Origin: Bog-1181 sp964565765
GTDB lineage: Bacteria; Oederibacteriota; PGYV01; Palsa-1178
Length of the DNA: 17,795 bases
Reading direction: 5' to 3'
NCBI GenBank assembly: GCA_964565765.1
Contig: CAZMGF010000046.1
Coordinates: forward strand, 1-17,795
Below the pieces are notes generated by a model that saw only the letters and a list, made by a program, of their open reading frames with translations, had not been told where the DNA came from and ran no database searches. A program made the translations under genes and the position numbers. This document shows positions 1-8,267 of this stretch, piece by piece (the stretch's first letter is position 1; every line of letters starts with the position of its first letter).

Positions 1-95
1 GAAACCGGGTTCGGGACGTTATGTGTGCTGCTGCAATTGGATATCAGCAATGATACCAGAATTAATGCCGTGGCAATTAAGACGATTTTTCTCAT
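1..95 (-). CDS. Putative lipoprotein, N-terminal fragment (cut by window edge)
   Basis: Thirty-one codons are visible before the window ends. They begin with ATG at 95 and sit behind a GAGG ribosome binding site about 7 bases upstream. The peptide has a basic N-terminus (MRKI), a hydrophobic stretch at residues 4-18 (IVLIATALILVSLLI) and then S-N-C-S-S, so Cys21 is the likely lipidated residue of a type II signal peptide. Asn at -1 is unusual, since Gly, Ala or Ser is normal there, so an ordinary membrane anchor is possible. After the Cys comes a Ser/Thr/Asn/Pro-rich linker typical of lipoproteins. The gene starts 68 bases after the uvrA stop on the same strand. No convincing promoter or terminator is seen in that gap. 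The function cannot be told from this fragment. Confidence 0.7.
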   Translation of the reverse strand, partial: MRKIVLIATALILVSLLISNCSSTHNVPNPV

Positions 96-163
96 TAAAA
101 TACCTCGCAAATTTGATTACAATGATTTGACAACTCTTCTTTGAAAATGTTACGCCTTATTTC

Positions 164-2986
164 CTATTTTTTAGCCTGCGACATGTGCCTTGCAAGGAAC
201 TCTCCCGTATAGGATTTCTTGTTCTTTATGAGCTCTTCCGGGGATCCCTGGGCCACTATGAACCCGCCCCTGTCGCCGCCTTCAGGCCCGATATCTATTA
301 TATGATCCGCGTTCTTTATGACGTCCAGGTTGTGCTCAATTACGAGCACCGTGTTGCCCAGCTCCACTAGCCTGTTTAAAACTTTCAGAAGTTTTTCAAT
401 GTCAGCAAAGTGAAGTCCAGTTGTGGGTTCGTCGAGGATATAAAAGGTGTTTCCCGTGGAGCGCTTGCACAGTTCAGTCGCCAGCTTTACCCTCTGCGCC
501 TCTCCTCCTGAAAGTGTTGTCGCCTGCTGCCCGAGGGTTATATATCCCATGCCAACCTCATCAAGGGTTTCCAGGACCCTCTTTACGTTTGGAATGTTTG
601 TAAAAAATTCCAGCGCCTCTTCAACTCGCATGTTAAGGACTTCCGAAATATTTTTATCCTTAAAAAGTATTTCAAGTGTTTCCCTGTTGTATCTTTTTCC
701 CTGGCATTCCTCGCACGGAACATAAACATCCGGCAAAAAGTGCATCTCTATCTTGATTATCCCGTCGCCGCCGCATGTTTCGCACCTGCCCCCTTTGACA
801 TTAAATGAAAACCTTCCCGGCTCATAACCGCGCAGTTTTGCCTCTTTTGTGGCTGCAAAAATCTCCCTTATTTCGGAAAATACGCCTGTATAAGTGGCGG
901 GATTTGATCTCGGTGTTCTTCCTATCGGCGACTGGTCTATCTCTATAACCTTGTCTATCTGCTGCCATCCGGTAAGTTTTTTATACCCTTCCGGCCTCAA
1001 GCCGCCCCTGTAAACCTCGTACATGAGCGCCGGATAAAGCGTCTCTGCTATCAGGGATGATTTACCGGAACCTGATACGCCTGTTATGCATATAAAATTA
1101 CCAAGAAGAAACTTTACGTTGATATCCTTTAAATTATTGGTCGTGGCGCCGGAAAGCTCTATTATCCTGTCTTTCGGCCTTATGCCGTTCTTTTCAATGG
1201 TTATCTTTGACCCGTTATTAAGATACTTTGCGGTAAGTGATGTTTTATGTTTTTTTATGTCATTGATATCTCCGGCTACGACAATATCCCCGCCGTGCAC
1301 CCCCGGCCCTGGCCCCATATCAATGATAAAATCCCCGTTAAGAATGGTTTCCTCGTCATGCTCAACCACTATGACTGTATTTCCAAGGTCGCGTAGTTTC
1401 ATAAGGGTGTTCAGGAGCTTTTCATTGTCCCTCTGGTGCAGGCCGATGCTGGGTTCGTCAAGGATGTATAAAACTCCCACGAGGCCGACCCCTATCTGTG
1501 TGGCAAGGTGTATCCTCTGGAATTCGCCCCCTGAAAGAGAGCCCGATTTTCTGTCCAGTGTAAGGTATGAAAGGCCTACATTAAGCAGGAACGTCAGCCG
1601 CCCCCGGATTTCTTTTAGAATCTGCTTTGATATCATCGTGTCTTTTTTGGAAAGTTCTATGGATGAGAAGAATTCATGAGCCTTTTCAATTGACATCCTT
1701 GAGACTTCAATGATGGATTTCCCGGCCACTTTCACGCTTCTTGCCTCGGGTTTAAGCCTCTCCCCGTGACAGGCGGAGCATTCCTTTTCTATCATATATT
1801 TGTGAAATATATCATCCCTTACGCGGTCTGTGTCAGTGTCATTGTAGCGGCGCTGTAAAAATGGCACGAGCCCCTCGAACCCGCCTGTATGTTTCCAGTC
1901 CGTTGTATAATTCTTGTATTTGTATTTAATAACCTCATTGGTTCCATAAAGAATAATTTTCCTGATTCTTTCGGGCAGTTTTTTAAATGGCACGTGTACC
2001 GAGAAATCAAAATGCTCCGCCACGCCTTCAATAAGGTGCCAATAATAGCCGTCTGCCGCCCCCCATGGTTTTAATGCCCCCTCTTTTATCGACAGGTCCT
2101 CGTTAACCACAAGTTTTTCGTCCACCTCTATCCTGGAACCGATGCCCGTGCACACAGGACAGGCGCCGAAAGGGCTGTTAAATGAAAAAAGCCTTGGTTC
2201 AAGCTTTGCCATCGAAAAAGAGCATTTCGGGCATGAAAGTTTTTCCGAAAAAAGCGTATCTGTTTTTTTATCGGCGTCATAAACAATCATAATGCCTTCG
2301 CCTATTTTTACGGCAAGCTCCACCGACTGCGCGAGCCTTTTTCTGTCGGATGACGCCGCGGTTAGCCTGTCCACCACTATTTCAATGGTATGTTTGTTAT
2401 TTTTTTCAAGGTTAATCTTGTCTTCAACAGATTTTATAACACCGTCAACCCTGACCCTTAAAAACCCCTCTTTTTTTATATTCTCAAAAAGTTTTGTGTT
2501 CTCGCCCTTGCGCCCCGATATTACCGGGGCAAGTATCATTATTTTTGTCCCCGCCGGCATTTCAAGTATCCTGTCCGTTATCTGCTGGACAGACTGCGAA
2601 CGGATCGGCGTTCCGTCGTTCGGGCAGTAAGGCGCCCCTATTCTTGCCCACAGGAGCCTGAAATAATCATATATTTCCGTTATTGTTCCGACTGTGGAGC
2701 GCGGGTTATTTCCCGCGCTTTTTTGCTCAATGGCAATTGCCGGGGATAACCCCTCGATTGAATCCACATCAGGTTTTTGCATCTGGCCCAGAAACTGCCT
2801 GGCGTAAGCCGAAAGTGATTCTACATATCTCCTCTGCCCTTCCGCGTATATAGTGTCAAAGGCAAGCGATGATTTACCCGACCCGGAAACTCCGGTTATT
2901 ACCACAAGTTTGTCGCGCGGTATATCTATGTCAATATTCTTTAAATTATGCTCACGCGCGCCTTTTATGACGATATTTGCTGCCAT
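164..2986 (-). CDS. uvrA: UvrABC excinuclease subunit A
   Basis: This is the damage-recognition ATPase of nucleotide excision repair: a UvrA dimer loads UvrB onto lesions in the cytoplasm. At 940 residues it has the usual UvrA length. Two ABC modules are visible. Each has a GVSGSGKSS Walker A (residues 32-40 and about 635-645), an LSGGE signature (LSGGEFQRI and LSGGEAQRV) and an ILDEP Walker B. Cysteine pairs for zinc binding are present: CPKC with CPVC, CSAC, and the C-terminal CETCGG with CEEC module. The ATG at 2986 follows GGGAG with 5 bases spacing. The gene begins 34 bases after the TPR gene stop, so it is probably read from the ABC transporter promoter, although its own promoter cannot be excluded. 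No frameshift or missing motif was seen. Confidence 0.98.
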   Translation of the reverse strand: MAANIVIKGAREHNLKNIDIDIPRDKLVVITGVSGSGKSSLAFDTIYAEGQRRYVESLSAYARQFLGQMQKPDVDSIEGLSPAIAIEQKSAGNNPRSTVGTITEIYDYFRLLWARIGAPYCPNDGTPIRSQSVQQITDRILEMPAGTKIMILAPVISGRKGENTKLFENIKKEGFLRVRVDGVIKSVEDKINLEKNNKHTIEIVVDRLTAASSDRKRLAQSVELAVKIGEGIMIVYDADKKTDTLFSEKLSCPKCSFSMAKLEPRLFSFNSPFGACPVCTGIGSRIEVDEKLVVNEDLSIKEGALKPWGAADGYYWHLIEGVAEHFDFSVHVPFKKLPERIRKIILYGTNEVIKYKYKNYTTDWKHTGGFEGLVPFLQRRYNDTDTDRVRDDIFHKYMIEKECSACHGERLKPEARSVKVAGKSIIEVSRMSIEKAHEFFSSIELSKKDTMISKQILKEIRGRLTFLLNVGLSYLTLDRKSGSLSGGEFQRIHLATQIGVGLVGVLYILDEPSIGLHQRDNEKLLNTLMKLRDLGNTVIVVEHDEETILNGDFIIDMGPGPGVHGGDIVVAGDINDIKKHKTSLTAKYLNNGSKITIEKNGIRPKDRIIELSGATTNNLKDINVKFLLGNFICITGVSGSGKSSLIAETLYPALMYEVYRGGLRPEGYKKLTGWQQIDKVIEIDQSPIGRTPRSNPATYTGVFSEIREIFAATKEAKLRGYEPGRFSFNVKGGRCETCGGDGIIKIEMHFLPDVYVPCEECQGKRYNRETLEILFKDKNISEVLNMRVEEALEFFTNIPNVKRVLETLDEVGMGYITLGQQATTLSGGEAQRVKLATELCKRSTGNTFYILDEPTTGLHFADIEKLLKVLNRLVELGNTVLVIEHNLDVIKNADHIIDIGPEGGDRGGFIVAQGSPEELIKNKKSYTGEFLARHMSQAKK

Positions 2987-3020
2987 GACAACTCCCGGTT
3001 AATGTATTTCAGTCTATTAT

Positions 3021-3728
3021 CTACAAACTTTTAAGGATTATAGAAGGATATTTCAGCCTGCCCGAGGCAATTATGCTTTTGAGCCTTTCCGAAGAATATT
3101 TCCTGGTTTCTGCGTCTTTTGTGGTCCTAAAAATCATAACCCAGTATTGCGCCGTCTCGTCAGGGGTCCTTGAAATTTCATAAATATTTCCCAGCATCCT
3201 CTCTATTACCGCGGGATGATCCGAAAATTTAAGGGCCTCTTCAAGCAGGCCGGTCAATTTTAATGTATCACCTTTCTTGCTGTAGATTATGGCGCCCAGG
3301 TAAAATCTCAGTTTCCAGAAAGAAGGATTAAAACTGATTCCCTTCTGTATTATGCTTATTGCCTCATCATAGCGTTTTAAATTGAAGGCAAGTATAGCCG
3401 CGCCGTATGTGTAGGCAAATGTAAAGTCCGGTTCCGCGTCTGTAATTGCATTAAGGCAGCCCAGCATCCGCTTATGTCCGTCCTGAGCGCCTGCAGGGTC
3501 TCCGTAATACTGCAGCATGCTTATATAATCCACATCCGCTAGCAGCGGCCTGTATCCGAACGAAACAGCGGCTATCTGCCCGAAATTGCCGTAAGAATGG
3601 CGCGACAGGAAATACCATGCCGGCTGGATTGTTTTAAGGTCGTTTGTCGCCAGAAAATTCATAACGCACATTATGGCAAAAGCCGCATTCAGCGCAAAAT
3701 AGAGCGCTGTTCTTTTCAATATAACCAT
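3021..3728 (-). CDS. Membrane-anchored TPR-repeat protein
   Basis: The protein has 235 residues. An N-terminal hydrophobic segment at about residues 8-28 (FALNAAFAIMCVMNFLA) looks like an uncleaved anchor or signal, placing the rest outside the membrane. Next come a conserved-looking segment (FGYRPLLADVDYISMLQYYGDP, in part) and helical repeats of TPR character, for example the Y-A-I-I-G-I-F-P pattern near residues 118-136 and the EEALKFSDHPAV unit. TPR domains bind partner proteins. The ATG at 3728 is 6 bases after the ABC permease stop with only a weak ribosome binding site, suggesting coupled translation. Its place in the operon suggests it works with the ABC exporter, which is an inference. 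No specific family name can be given. Confidence 0.8.
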   Translation of the reverse strand: MVILKRTALYFALNAAFAIMCVMNFLATNDLKTIQPAWYFLSRHSYGNFGQIAAVSFGYRPLLADVDYISMLQYYGDPAGAQDGHKRMLGCLNAITDAEPDFTFAYTYGAAILAFNLKRYDEAISIIQKGISFNPSFWKLRFYLGAIIYSKKGDTLKLTGLLEEALKFSDHPAVIERMLGNIYEISRTPDETAQYWVMIFRTTKDAETRKYSSERLKSIIASGRLKYPSIILKSL

Positions 3729-3734
3729 AACCGG

Positions 3735-4508
3735 CTAAAATTCCTTTTCGTCAAATATAAAACATGCCGCCGCAAGCGACACAACAATATACAGTATCCC
3801 GTAGCCGAATACAAGCAGGAGATATTTCGGCTCGAAAATTCCGCCAGTTGAATTGAGTTTGTCTTTCAGGTTGAAAAGCTCAAGGTTCGGCACAACGTAA
3901 TATATAAAGTCCACAATTGTTTTTAAAGCCGCGCCGGCCGAATCCTTTACGAGGTTTTTCAGGTGCACGGTCAGGTGCCCTAGGGCATAAACAAAAAACA
4001 GGTATATGACCCAGCTGGGCACTGTGGTGGATACTGTCGAGAGCAAGATGGCCGTTGCGGCAAGCACGCATATCCCCATGTACGAATACAGGATGGATGT
4101 GAGCATATTTATGTCCCACGGATCCCCGCCTTTCAGCTTTACAACAAGCATAACAACCGCCGTCATAACCAGCAGGTTCATGAGCACCGTCGTTATTACG
4201 CCCAGGTATTTGCCGATTAAGTATTCACTTCGTTTTATTGGTTTTACCATTATTACCATGAGCGTTTTGAGCTCCGTCTCCTCAAATATCTGTATGGTCA
4301 TAGAAAGAACAAGCGTCAGGAAAGCGAAAATTTCAATGGCAAAAAGCCCGAAATCCATAACCATTTTAACTTCGGCTTCCTGGGCGAGCTCTGATATTGC
4401 CAGGGAGAACATTGCCGCGAATACAGCGAATATTATAAGAACGTTGAGTATCCTGTTCCGGAAGCTCTGCTTAAAAATATATTCCGCGACGGCCAGTATC
4501 CTGTTCAT
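3735..4508 (-). CDS. ABC-2 type transporter permease
   Basis: This is a 257-residue integral membrane protein with about six hydrophobic helices (roughly residues 21-39, 54-74, 100-123, 135-158, 163-182 and 228-252). That is the layout of ABC-2/NosY-like exporter permeases. The conserved cytoplasmic stretch MVKPIKRSEYLIGKYLG (residues 87-103) and the late VVPNLELFNLKD segment (about 205-216) are typical of this group. The gene overlaps the upstream ATPase gene by ATGA (4505-4508), so the two proteins almost certainly form one transporter. The substrate is unknown; relatives move drugs, lipids, polysaccharides or surface proteins. No substrate-binding protein is encoded nearby, which fits export rather than uptake. 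Confidence 0.9.
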   Translation of the reverse strand: MNRILAVAEYIFKQSFRNRILNVLIIFAVFAAMFSLAISELAQEAEVKMVMDFGLFAIEIFAFLTLVLSMTIQIFEETELKTLMVIMVKPIKRSEYLIGKYLGVITTVLMNLLVMTAVVMLVVKLKGGDPWDINMLTSILYSYMGICVLAATAILLSTVSTTVPSWVIYLFFVYALGHLTVHLKNLVKDSAGAALKTIVDFIYYVVPNLELFNLKDKLNSTGGIFEPKYLLLVFGYGILYIVVSLAAACFIFDEKEF

Positions 4509-5248
4509 GAGTTCCCCTCGACAATTCCTACAAAATATTTTTCAAGGGAACCGTGTTTTTTAAGGGCTTCAGCGAGCGTTTCAACGCTTTTTATGTGTGA
4601 GGCGTGCATAACAGCCACCCTGTCGCATACTTTTTCCACTTCGCTGAGAATGTGTGAATTAAAAAAAATTGTTTTGCCCCGTTTTTTGAGGTCAAGAATG
4701 ATGTCCCTGGTTTCCTTGTAGCCAAGGGGGTCAAGCCCCGACATGGGTTCGTCCAGAAAAAGGAGGTCCGGATCGTTTAATATCGCCTGGGCAAGGCCTA
4801 GCCTGCCCTGCATTCCCTTTGAAAGCTCTTTTACACCTGCCTCCGATTTTTTTGACAGTTTTACAATTTCAAGTATGCTTTCTATCTTTTGCTTCCTGAT
4901 ATTGCCGGGGATGCCGAATATTCCGGCAAAATATTCCATGACTTCCCTTACCTTCAGGTATTTTGGAAAATAAGGCAGCTCGGGAAGGTAGCCAATCCGC
5001 GCCCTTATGGCGATATCATCCGCGCTTCCGCCCAGAATGCTTACCTCTCCCGAAGTCGGCTTTAAGAGCCCCAAAAGGACCTTCATCAGGGTGGTCTTGC
5101 CCGCGCCATTGAGGCCGAGCAGGCCGAATACCTCGCCTTTTGCCACAAAAAGATCCACGTTTTCTATGGCAGTGGTCCTTTCTTTATTCCAGAAATCAAG
5201 GGCTTTGTAAACCTTTGTGGCGCCTTTTACTTCAATTACATTTTCCAA
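4505..5248 (-). CDS. ABC transporter ATP-binding protein (exporter type), TTG start
   Basis: This 247-residue nucleotide-binding domain pairs with the following permease. It has Walker A GLNGAGKT (45-52), a Q-loop position filled by Glu (YLPE, Glu90), signature LSKGM (142-146), Walker B LLFLDE (162-167), a D-loop SGLD and the switch His199 in NSHIL. Glu at the Q-loop and the LSKGM signature are common in the CcmA/NatA-type exporter subgroup, so it should be active. The start is TTG at 5248, chosen because a full GGAGG lies at 5254-5258 with 5 bases spacing and the frame has no ATG in the right place. It is the first gene after the promoter at 5289-5317. Confidence 0.93.
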   Translation of the reverse strand: MENVIEVKGATKVYKALDFWNKERTTAIENVDLFVAKGEVFGLLGLNGAGKTTLMKVLLGLLKPTSGEVSILGGSADDIAIRARIGYLPELPYFPKYLKVREVMEYFAGIFGIPGNIRKQKIESILEIVKLSKKSEAGVKELSKGMQGRLGLAQAILNDPDLLFLDEPMSGLDPLGYKETRDIILDLKKRGKTIFFNSHILSEVEKVCDRVAVMHASHIKSVETLAEALKKHGSLEKYFVGIVEGNS

Positions 5249-5253
5249 ATTCG

Positions 5254-5258
5254 CCTCC
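5254..5258 (-). promoter_or_regulatory. Ribosome binding site that decides the TTG start of the ABC ATPase
   Basis: GGAGG on the minus strand ends 5 bases before the TTG at 5248. The nearby ATG four bases inside the gene is out of frame and meets a stop at once, so TTG is the only start that fits both frame and spacing. Confidence 0.75.
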
Positions 5259-5288
5259 GGCCGGATAAATATATATTGTCCATATTAT

Positions 5289-5317
5289 ATAATAAAAAAA
5301 ATAAAATTAGAAGTCAA
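5289..5317 (-). promoter_or_regulatory. Sigma70-type promoter for the ABC transporter / TPR / uvrA group
   Basis: The minus strand reads TTGACT (5317-5312), a 17-base AT-rich spacer, then TATTAT (5294-5289). Each hexamer matches the consensus at 5 of 6 bases. A perfect TATAAT overlaps it by one base (5289-5284), but its spacing to TTGACT would be 22. It lies in the 94-base gap between the histidine kinase stop and the ABC ATPase start. Transcription would begin near 5282, giving a leader of about 35 bases. No operator-like repeat is seen. Confidence 0.6.
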
Positions 5318-5342
5318 TACCGGGCGTGGATTTTCTGCGGTT

Positions 5343-7400
5343 CTATCCTGGAATGGTGAAATGAAATGTTGTTCCCTCACCTGGCACGGAATCAAGCCAA
5401 ATCCGGCCATTGTGGCGTTCAATTATTTTTTTGCATATTGCCAGGCCTATTCCGGTGCCTTCGTATTCTTCCCTTGAATGAAGTTTCTGAAAAATCACAA
5501 ATATTCTGTCAAAATATTCCTCTTTAATGCCTATGCCGTTGTCTTTAAACGCAAACTCCCAGCCGGATTCCTTTTTTACGCAGTCTATCTCAATAACAGG
5601 ATTTGCCTCGGCCCTGGCAAATTTCAGCGAATTTACCATAAGATTAAGAAACAACTGCTCCGACTGGATCGGATCCATCATTACAACAGGCAGATGCGCG
5701 CTTTTTATGATTCCATTCTTTTCCTCAATTTTAAATTTAAGGGAGTTTTTTACCCTGTCAAGCGTTTCGTTGAGGTCGACCGGAACAAATTCGCCGCCCT
5801 TTGAATTGACCCTGGAGTATGCAAGCAAATCATCAATTAACCGCTGTATCTGCTTCACGCCCCCGACGGCAAATGCTATGAATTCATCCGCGTCGGAATC
5901 AAGTTTGCCTTTGTAGCGTTTTTCAAGCAGCTGTACATAGCTGGAAACCATGCGCAGGGGCTCTTTCATGTCGTGGGACGCGGCGTAGGCGAAATCCTGC
6001 AGTTCGGAATTGGACCTTTTGAGTTCAGAAATAAGTTTTACGGTTTCTTCCTCGGCGGCCTTCCTCGAGCTTATATCCCTGACGAGGGCTATTACAATAT
6101 CTTTTCCATGCATCTTACTTTTTATAAGGCTGACTTCCGTCCAGAATCCAGTTCCATTTTTGCCCACTGACAGCCATTCAAAAACCTGCGGTTTGTTTTT
6201 CGCCGTGGACTCAATCAGGCCCAGGGCGTTTTTAGTTGTAAAATAACCTTCGGATTCGCTCGGCCCCCTTGGAAGCATGCCGTACATTTCTTCCCTTGAA
6301 AATCCGAACATTTCAACAGCTTTTTTATTGACATCTATGACCCTGCCTGTGGATGCGTCGTGAATAAATATGCCGTCATTTATGTTGTCAAATATTTCCC
6401 TGTACCTCTGCGTTTCACCCATAAGCTCTTCGCGGGTTTTCCTGTTAATGTATAACATAAACATGATAAATACCACAGCCGCCAGCGCAAAAAGTATCGT
6501 GAGTATAATTTCCTTCTGGGGGGCCGTCAGTGGAGCCTTCACGTTTGCGGGCTCTAAAAGCGCGATTCTCCAGCCGGCTATGTCTACGGGCGAGGTTTTT
6601 GCAATATATTTCACCCCTTTTAAATATTCGTCCCCTCCCTTAAGCTTGTTTGCGGCTCCTATTGCGTCAGGCCTGTATCCGTTAAACTGCCTGGATGCGC
6701 TCAGTATGCCGCGGTCAATGGCCGCAACGGGCCTTAAATACCAGTCTTTGTTATTAGTGCAGAATATAATTCCATGCGGTGATATCAGGGCGGCGGCCGG
6801 GTCAAGCCCCTCAAATAATTTATCAACAGCTTTTGTCCCCATTTTTATTACAACAACGCCGTCCGGCCGGCCGCTTTTAGGGCTCCTGACCGGAGCCGAA
6901 AAATAGATGCCGCGCTCTCCCGTTGTAACTCCGACCGCCGGGTAAATATAGCTCCTGCCGGCCATAGCGGCCTTAAAATATGGCCTGAATTTATAACTTT
7001 CACCTGTCAGGCTGTTTTTTCCATTGTTATATTTTGTTGATGATATAACTTTTCCCCCGGAATCCATTACATAAACTATCATGGCATCGGCGGCGTTTTT
7101 TATGGCTTCCTGCGCAATGATGGCCGGCGCAAAATCACGCGGCCCGTCTTCGGAACAAAGTGATATTATATCAGGATCCTTTGCCAGGCTCGCGGCAACG
7201 CCGGAGAACCTGTCAATAAATGCAAAATTAAAATACTGCACGCACATATTTAGCTGCTTTTCAAGATTTACACGCTGATTGTCGGATTTTATAAGGTATA
7301 TTGAATAGAAAAGCACATATAAAAACGCCGCGGCTATAATAAGAGGAATAAAAAAACGGCTGTAAAAAATATCTTTAAGATAATCCCTTGTGGTTTTAAT
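5343..7400 (-). CDS. Membrane sensor histidine kinase (Cache-like sensor, PAS, HisKA, HATPase); probable AUU start
   Basis: Residues here are numbered from the first ordinary start, GTG at 7316 (657 residues). Domains in order: an extracytoplasmic Cache-like sensor about 10-265 (with DSGGKVISSTKYN and SAPVRS.SGRPDGVVVIK); membrane helix 271-291; PAS about 303-418; HisKA with phospho-acceptor His448 (AASHDMKEPLR); and HATPase with N-box Asn558/Asn562, G1 DNGIGI (592-597), F-box and G2 GTGIGL (620-625). GTG lacks a ribosome binding site and would cut the first membrane helix in half. In frame upstream the code continues as KTTRDYLKDIFYSR and then FFIPLIIAAAFLYVLF, a full helix with a cytoplasmic tail. 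No ATG, GTG or TTG occurs in that part. The best start is ATT at 7400, 5 bases after AAGGGGG, giving 685 residues. There is no response regulator gene beside it, so it is an orphan kinase. It begins 26 bases after the aspartate dehydrogenase stop and is probably co-transcribed with it. Confidence 0.88.
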   Translation of the reverse strand: MKTTRDYLKDIFYSRFFIPLIIAAAFLYVLFYSIYLIKSDNQRVNLEKQLNMCVQYFNFAFIDRFSGVAASLAKDPDIISLCSEDGPRDFAPAIIAQEAIKNAADAMIVYVMDSGGKVISSTKYNNGKNSLTGESYKFRPYFKAAMAGRSYIYPAVGVTTGERGIYFSAPVRSPKSGRPDGVVVIKMGTKAVDKLFEGLDPAAALISPHGIIFCTNNKDWYLRPVAAIDRGILSASRQFNGYRPDAIGAANKLKGGDEYLKGVKYIAKTSPVDIAGWRIALLEPANVKAPLTAPQKEIILTILFALAAVVFIMFMLYINRKTREELMGETQRYREIFDNINDGIFIHDASTGRVIDVNKKAVEMFGFSREEMYGMLPRGPSESEGYFTTKNALGLIESTAKNKPQVFEWLSVGKNGTGFWTEVSLIKSKMHGKDIVIALVRDISSRKAAEEETVKLISELKRSNSELQDFAYAASHDMKEPLRMVSSYVQLLEKRYKGKLDSDADEFIAFAVGGVKQIQRLIDDLLAYSRVNSKGGEFVPVDLNETLDRVKNSLKFKIEEKNGIIKSAHLPVVMMDPIQSEQLFLNLMVNSLKFARAEANPVIEIDCVKKESGWEFAFKDNGIGIKEEYFDRIFVIFQKLHSREEYEGTGIGLAICKKIIERHNGRIWLDSVPGEGTTFHFTIPG

Positions 7401-7405
7401 TTCCG

Positions 7406-7412
7406 CCCCCTT
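7406..7412 (-). promoter_or_regulatory. Ribosome binding site before the proposed AUU start of the histidine kinase
   Basis: AAGGGGG on the minus strand lies 5 bases before ATT at 7400-7398. AGGGGG differs from AGGAGG by one base that can still pair as G-U. No similar site precedes the GTG at 7316. Confidence 0.45.
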
Positions 7413-7426
7413 ATACCGGCTTGCCG

Positions 7427-8245
7427 TTAAGTGCCTATGTGGATTGACTCCACAATCTTTTTGATCATAACAATGGCAGATAGAGAAGTTAAATAACTTG
7501 TTTTGGGATTGTTCGGCGACGGAAGGTTCTCTGTGATGGCCCTGAACCTGCCAAAATCGCCCTCCACCAGTATCTCATGCACGTTATTTGTTATAAACGG
7601 ATCTATGACAATGCGCACGTGCGTATTTTCCGGGCCAACACCGGCAAGGCTCAGTGTCGCGGCGACATTAATGTTCTGGGGAAATTCCTTAACAGCGCCG
7701 ATGGCGTTGCCTTCATAAACAACCGTTTCCGTCTTTATCGCGTCAACGTCAATTCCCCTGTCCTTTAATGATTTAACACCTTTAAAGGCCCTGGGGGGTT
7801 TTCTTGTTATAAGGGTTACCTTGTGGAGCCCCTGATATTTTGCCGCGTCAAGCCCGTCAAGCCCCACTACGGCGCCCGAAGGCACATAAACATTTATCAT
7901 TTTGGATTTTGCCTGCTCTATCAAATCCGTGTTTTCCATCACCCCGCCGGCGCTCAAGAACATGATATCCCTGAAATTATCTATGGCTAGCTGGAATATC
8001 TGTTTAACGGAATCCTTATGCGCGCACTCCACAACAAGGTCGCAGCTTTTTATCAGCTCTTCAAGCGGCATGAATAAGGGCTTAACATTGCTGAATTTAG
8101 CCGCCATCGCATCAAATTTTGACCTGTCAATGTCAAAACATGCGTAAAGGGTTACGTGTATGTCTCCCCTGTCTATTGCCTGCGCTATCTCGGTGCCTAT
8201 CGAGCCGCAGCCTATGATTCCAAGTTTTTTCTTTTTTGATTCCAT
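7427..8245 (-). CDS. L-aspartate dehydrogenase family protein (NadX-like)
   Basis: A 272-residue NAD(P)-dependent dehydrogenase of the aspartate dehydrogenase/NadX family, which interconverts L-aspartate with iminoaspartate or oxaloacetate plus ammonia. The Rossmann motif is GCGSIG (residues 12-17). Family segments seen are VPSGAVVGLDGL (121-132), FPQNINVAATLSLAGVG (188-204), NVHEI with the probable active-site His223, and the C-terminal SPNNPKTSYL (243-252). The ATG at 8245 follows AAGGAG at about 11 bases. It starts 22 bases after the panD stop. No NAD genes (nadA, nadB, nadC) are visible. The neighbour PanD consumes aspartate, so an aspartate-supplying role for beta-alanine is as likely as the classical role in NAD synthesis; this is inference. 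Family assignment is firm, reaction direction is not. Confidence 0.88.
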   Translation of the reverse strand: MESKKKKLGIIGCGSIGTEIAQAIDRGDIHVTLYACFDIDRSKFDAMAAKFSNVKPLFMPLEELIKSCDLVVECAHKDSVKQIFQLAIDNFRDIMFLSAGGVMENTDLIEQAKSKMINVYVPSGAVVGLDGLDAAKYQGLHKVTLITRKPPRAFKGVKSLKDRGIDVDAIKTETVVYEGNAIGAVKEFPQNINVAATLSLAGVGPENTHVRIVIDPFITNNVHEILVEGDFGRFRAITENLPSPNNPKTSYLTSLSAIVMIKKIVESIHIGT

Positions 8246-8267
8246 TTGATTTTGGTCTCCTTAATTC

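Noticed and set aside
96..163. Promoter for the left-edge lipoprotein
   Set aside because: TGTAAT and TTGTCA-like boxes exist but not at a suitable spacing with a good partner.
1086..1679. 197-codon plus-strand open frame inside uvrA
   Set aside because: It is antisense to a fully motif-supported UvrA. Its translation is Ser/Pro-rich low-information sequence with no domain, typical of the opposite strand of a coding region.
4006..4563. 185-codon plus-strand open frame across the ABC genes
   Set aside because: It crosses the junction of two well-supported minus-strand genes and has Ser/Ile/Thr-rich composition without motifs.
5281..5311. A/T-rich run as a terminator after the histidine kinase
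   Set aside because: No G/C stem precedes it on the minus strand; the run is better explained as the spacer and -10 region of a promoter.
6370..6906. 178-codon plus-strand open frame inside the histidine kinase
   Set aside because: Antisense shadow with no recognisable motif; the minus-strand protein has continuous domains over the same bases.
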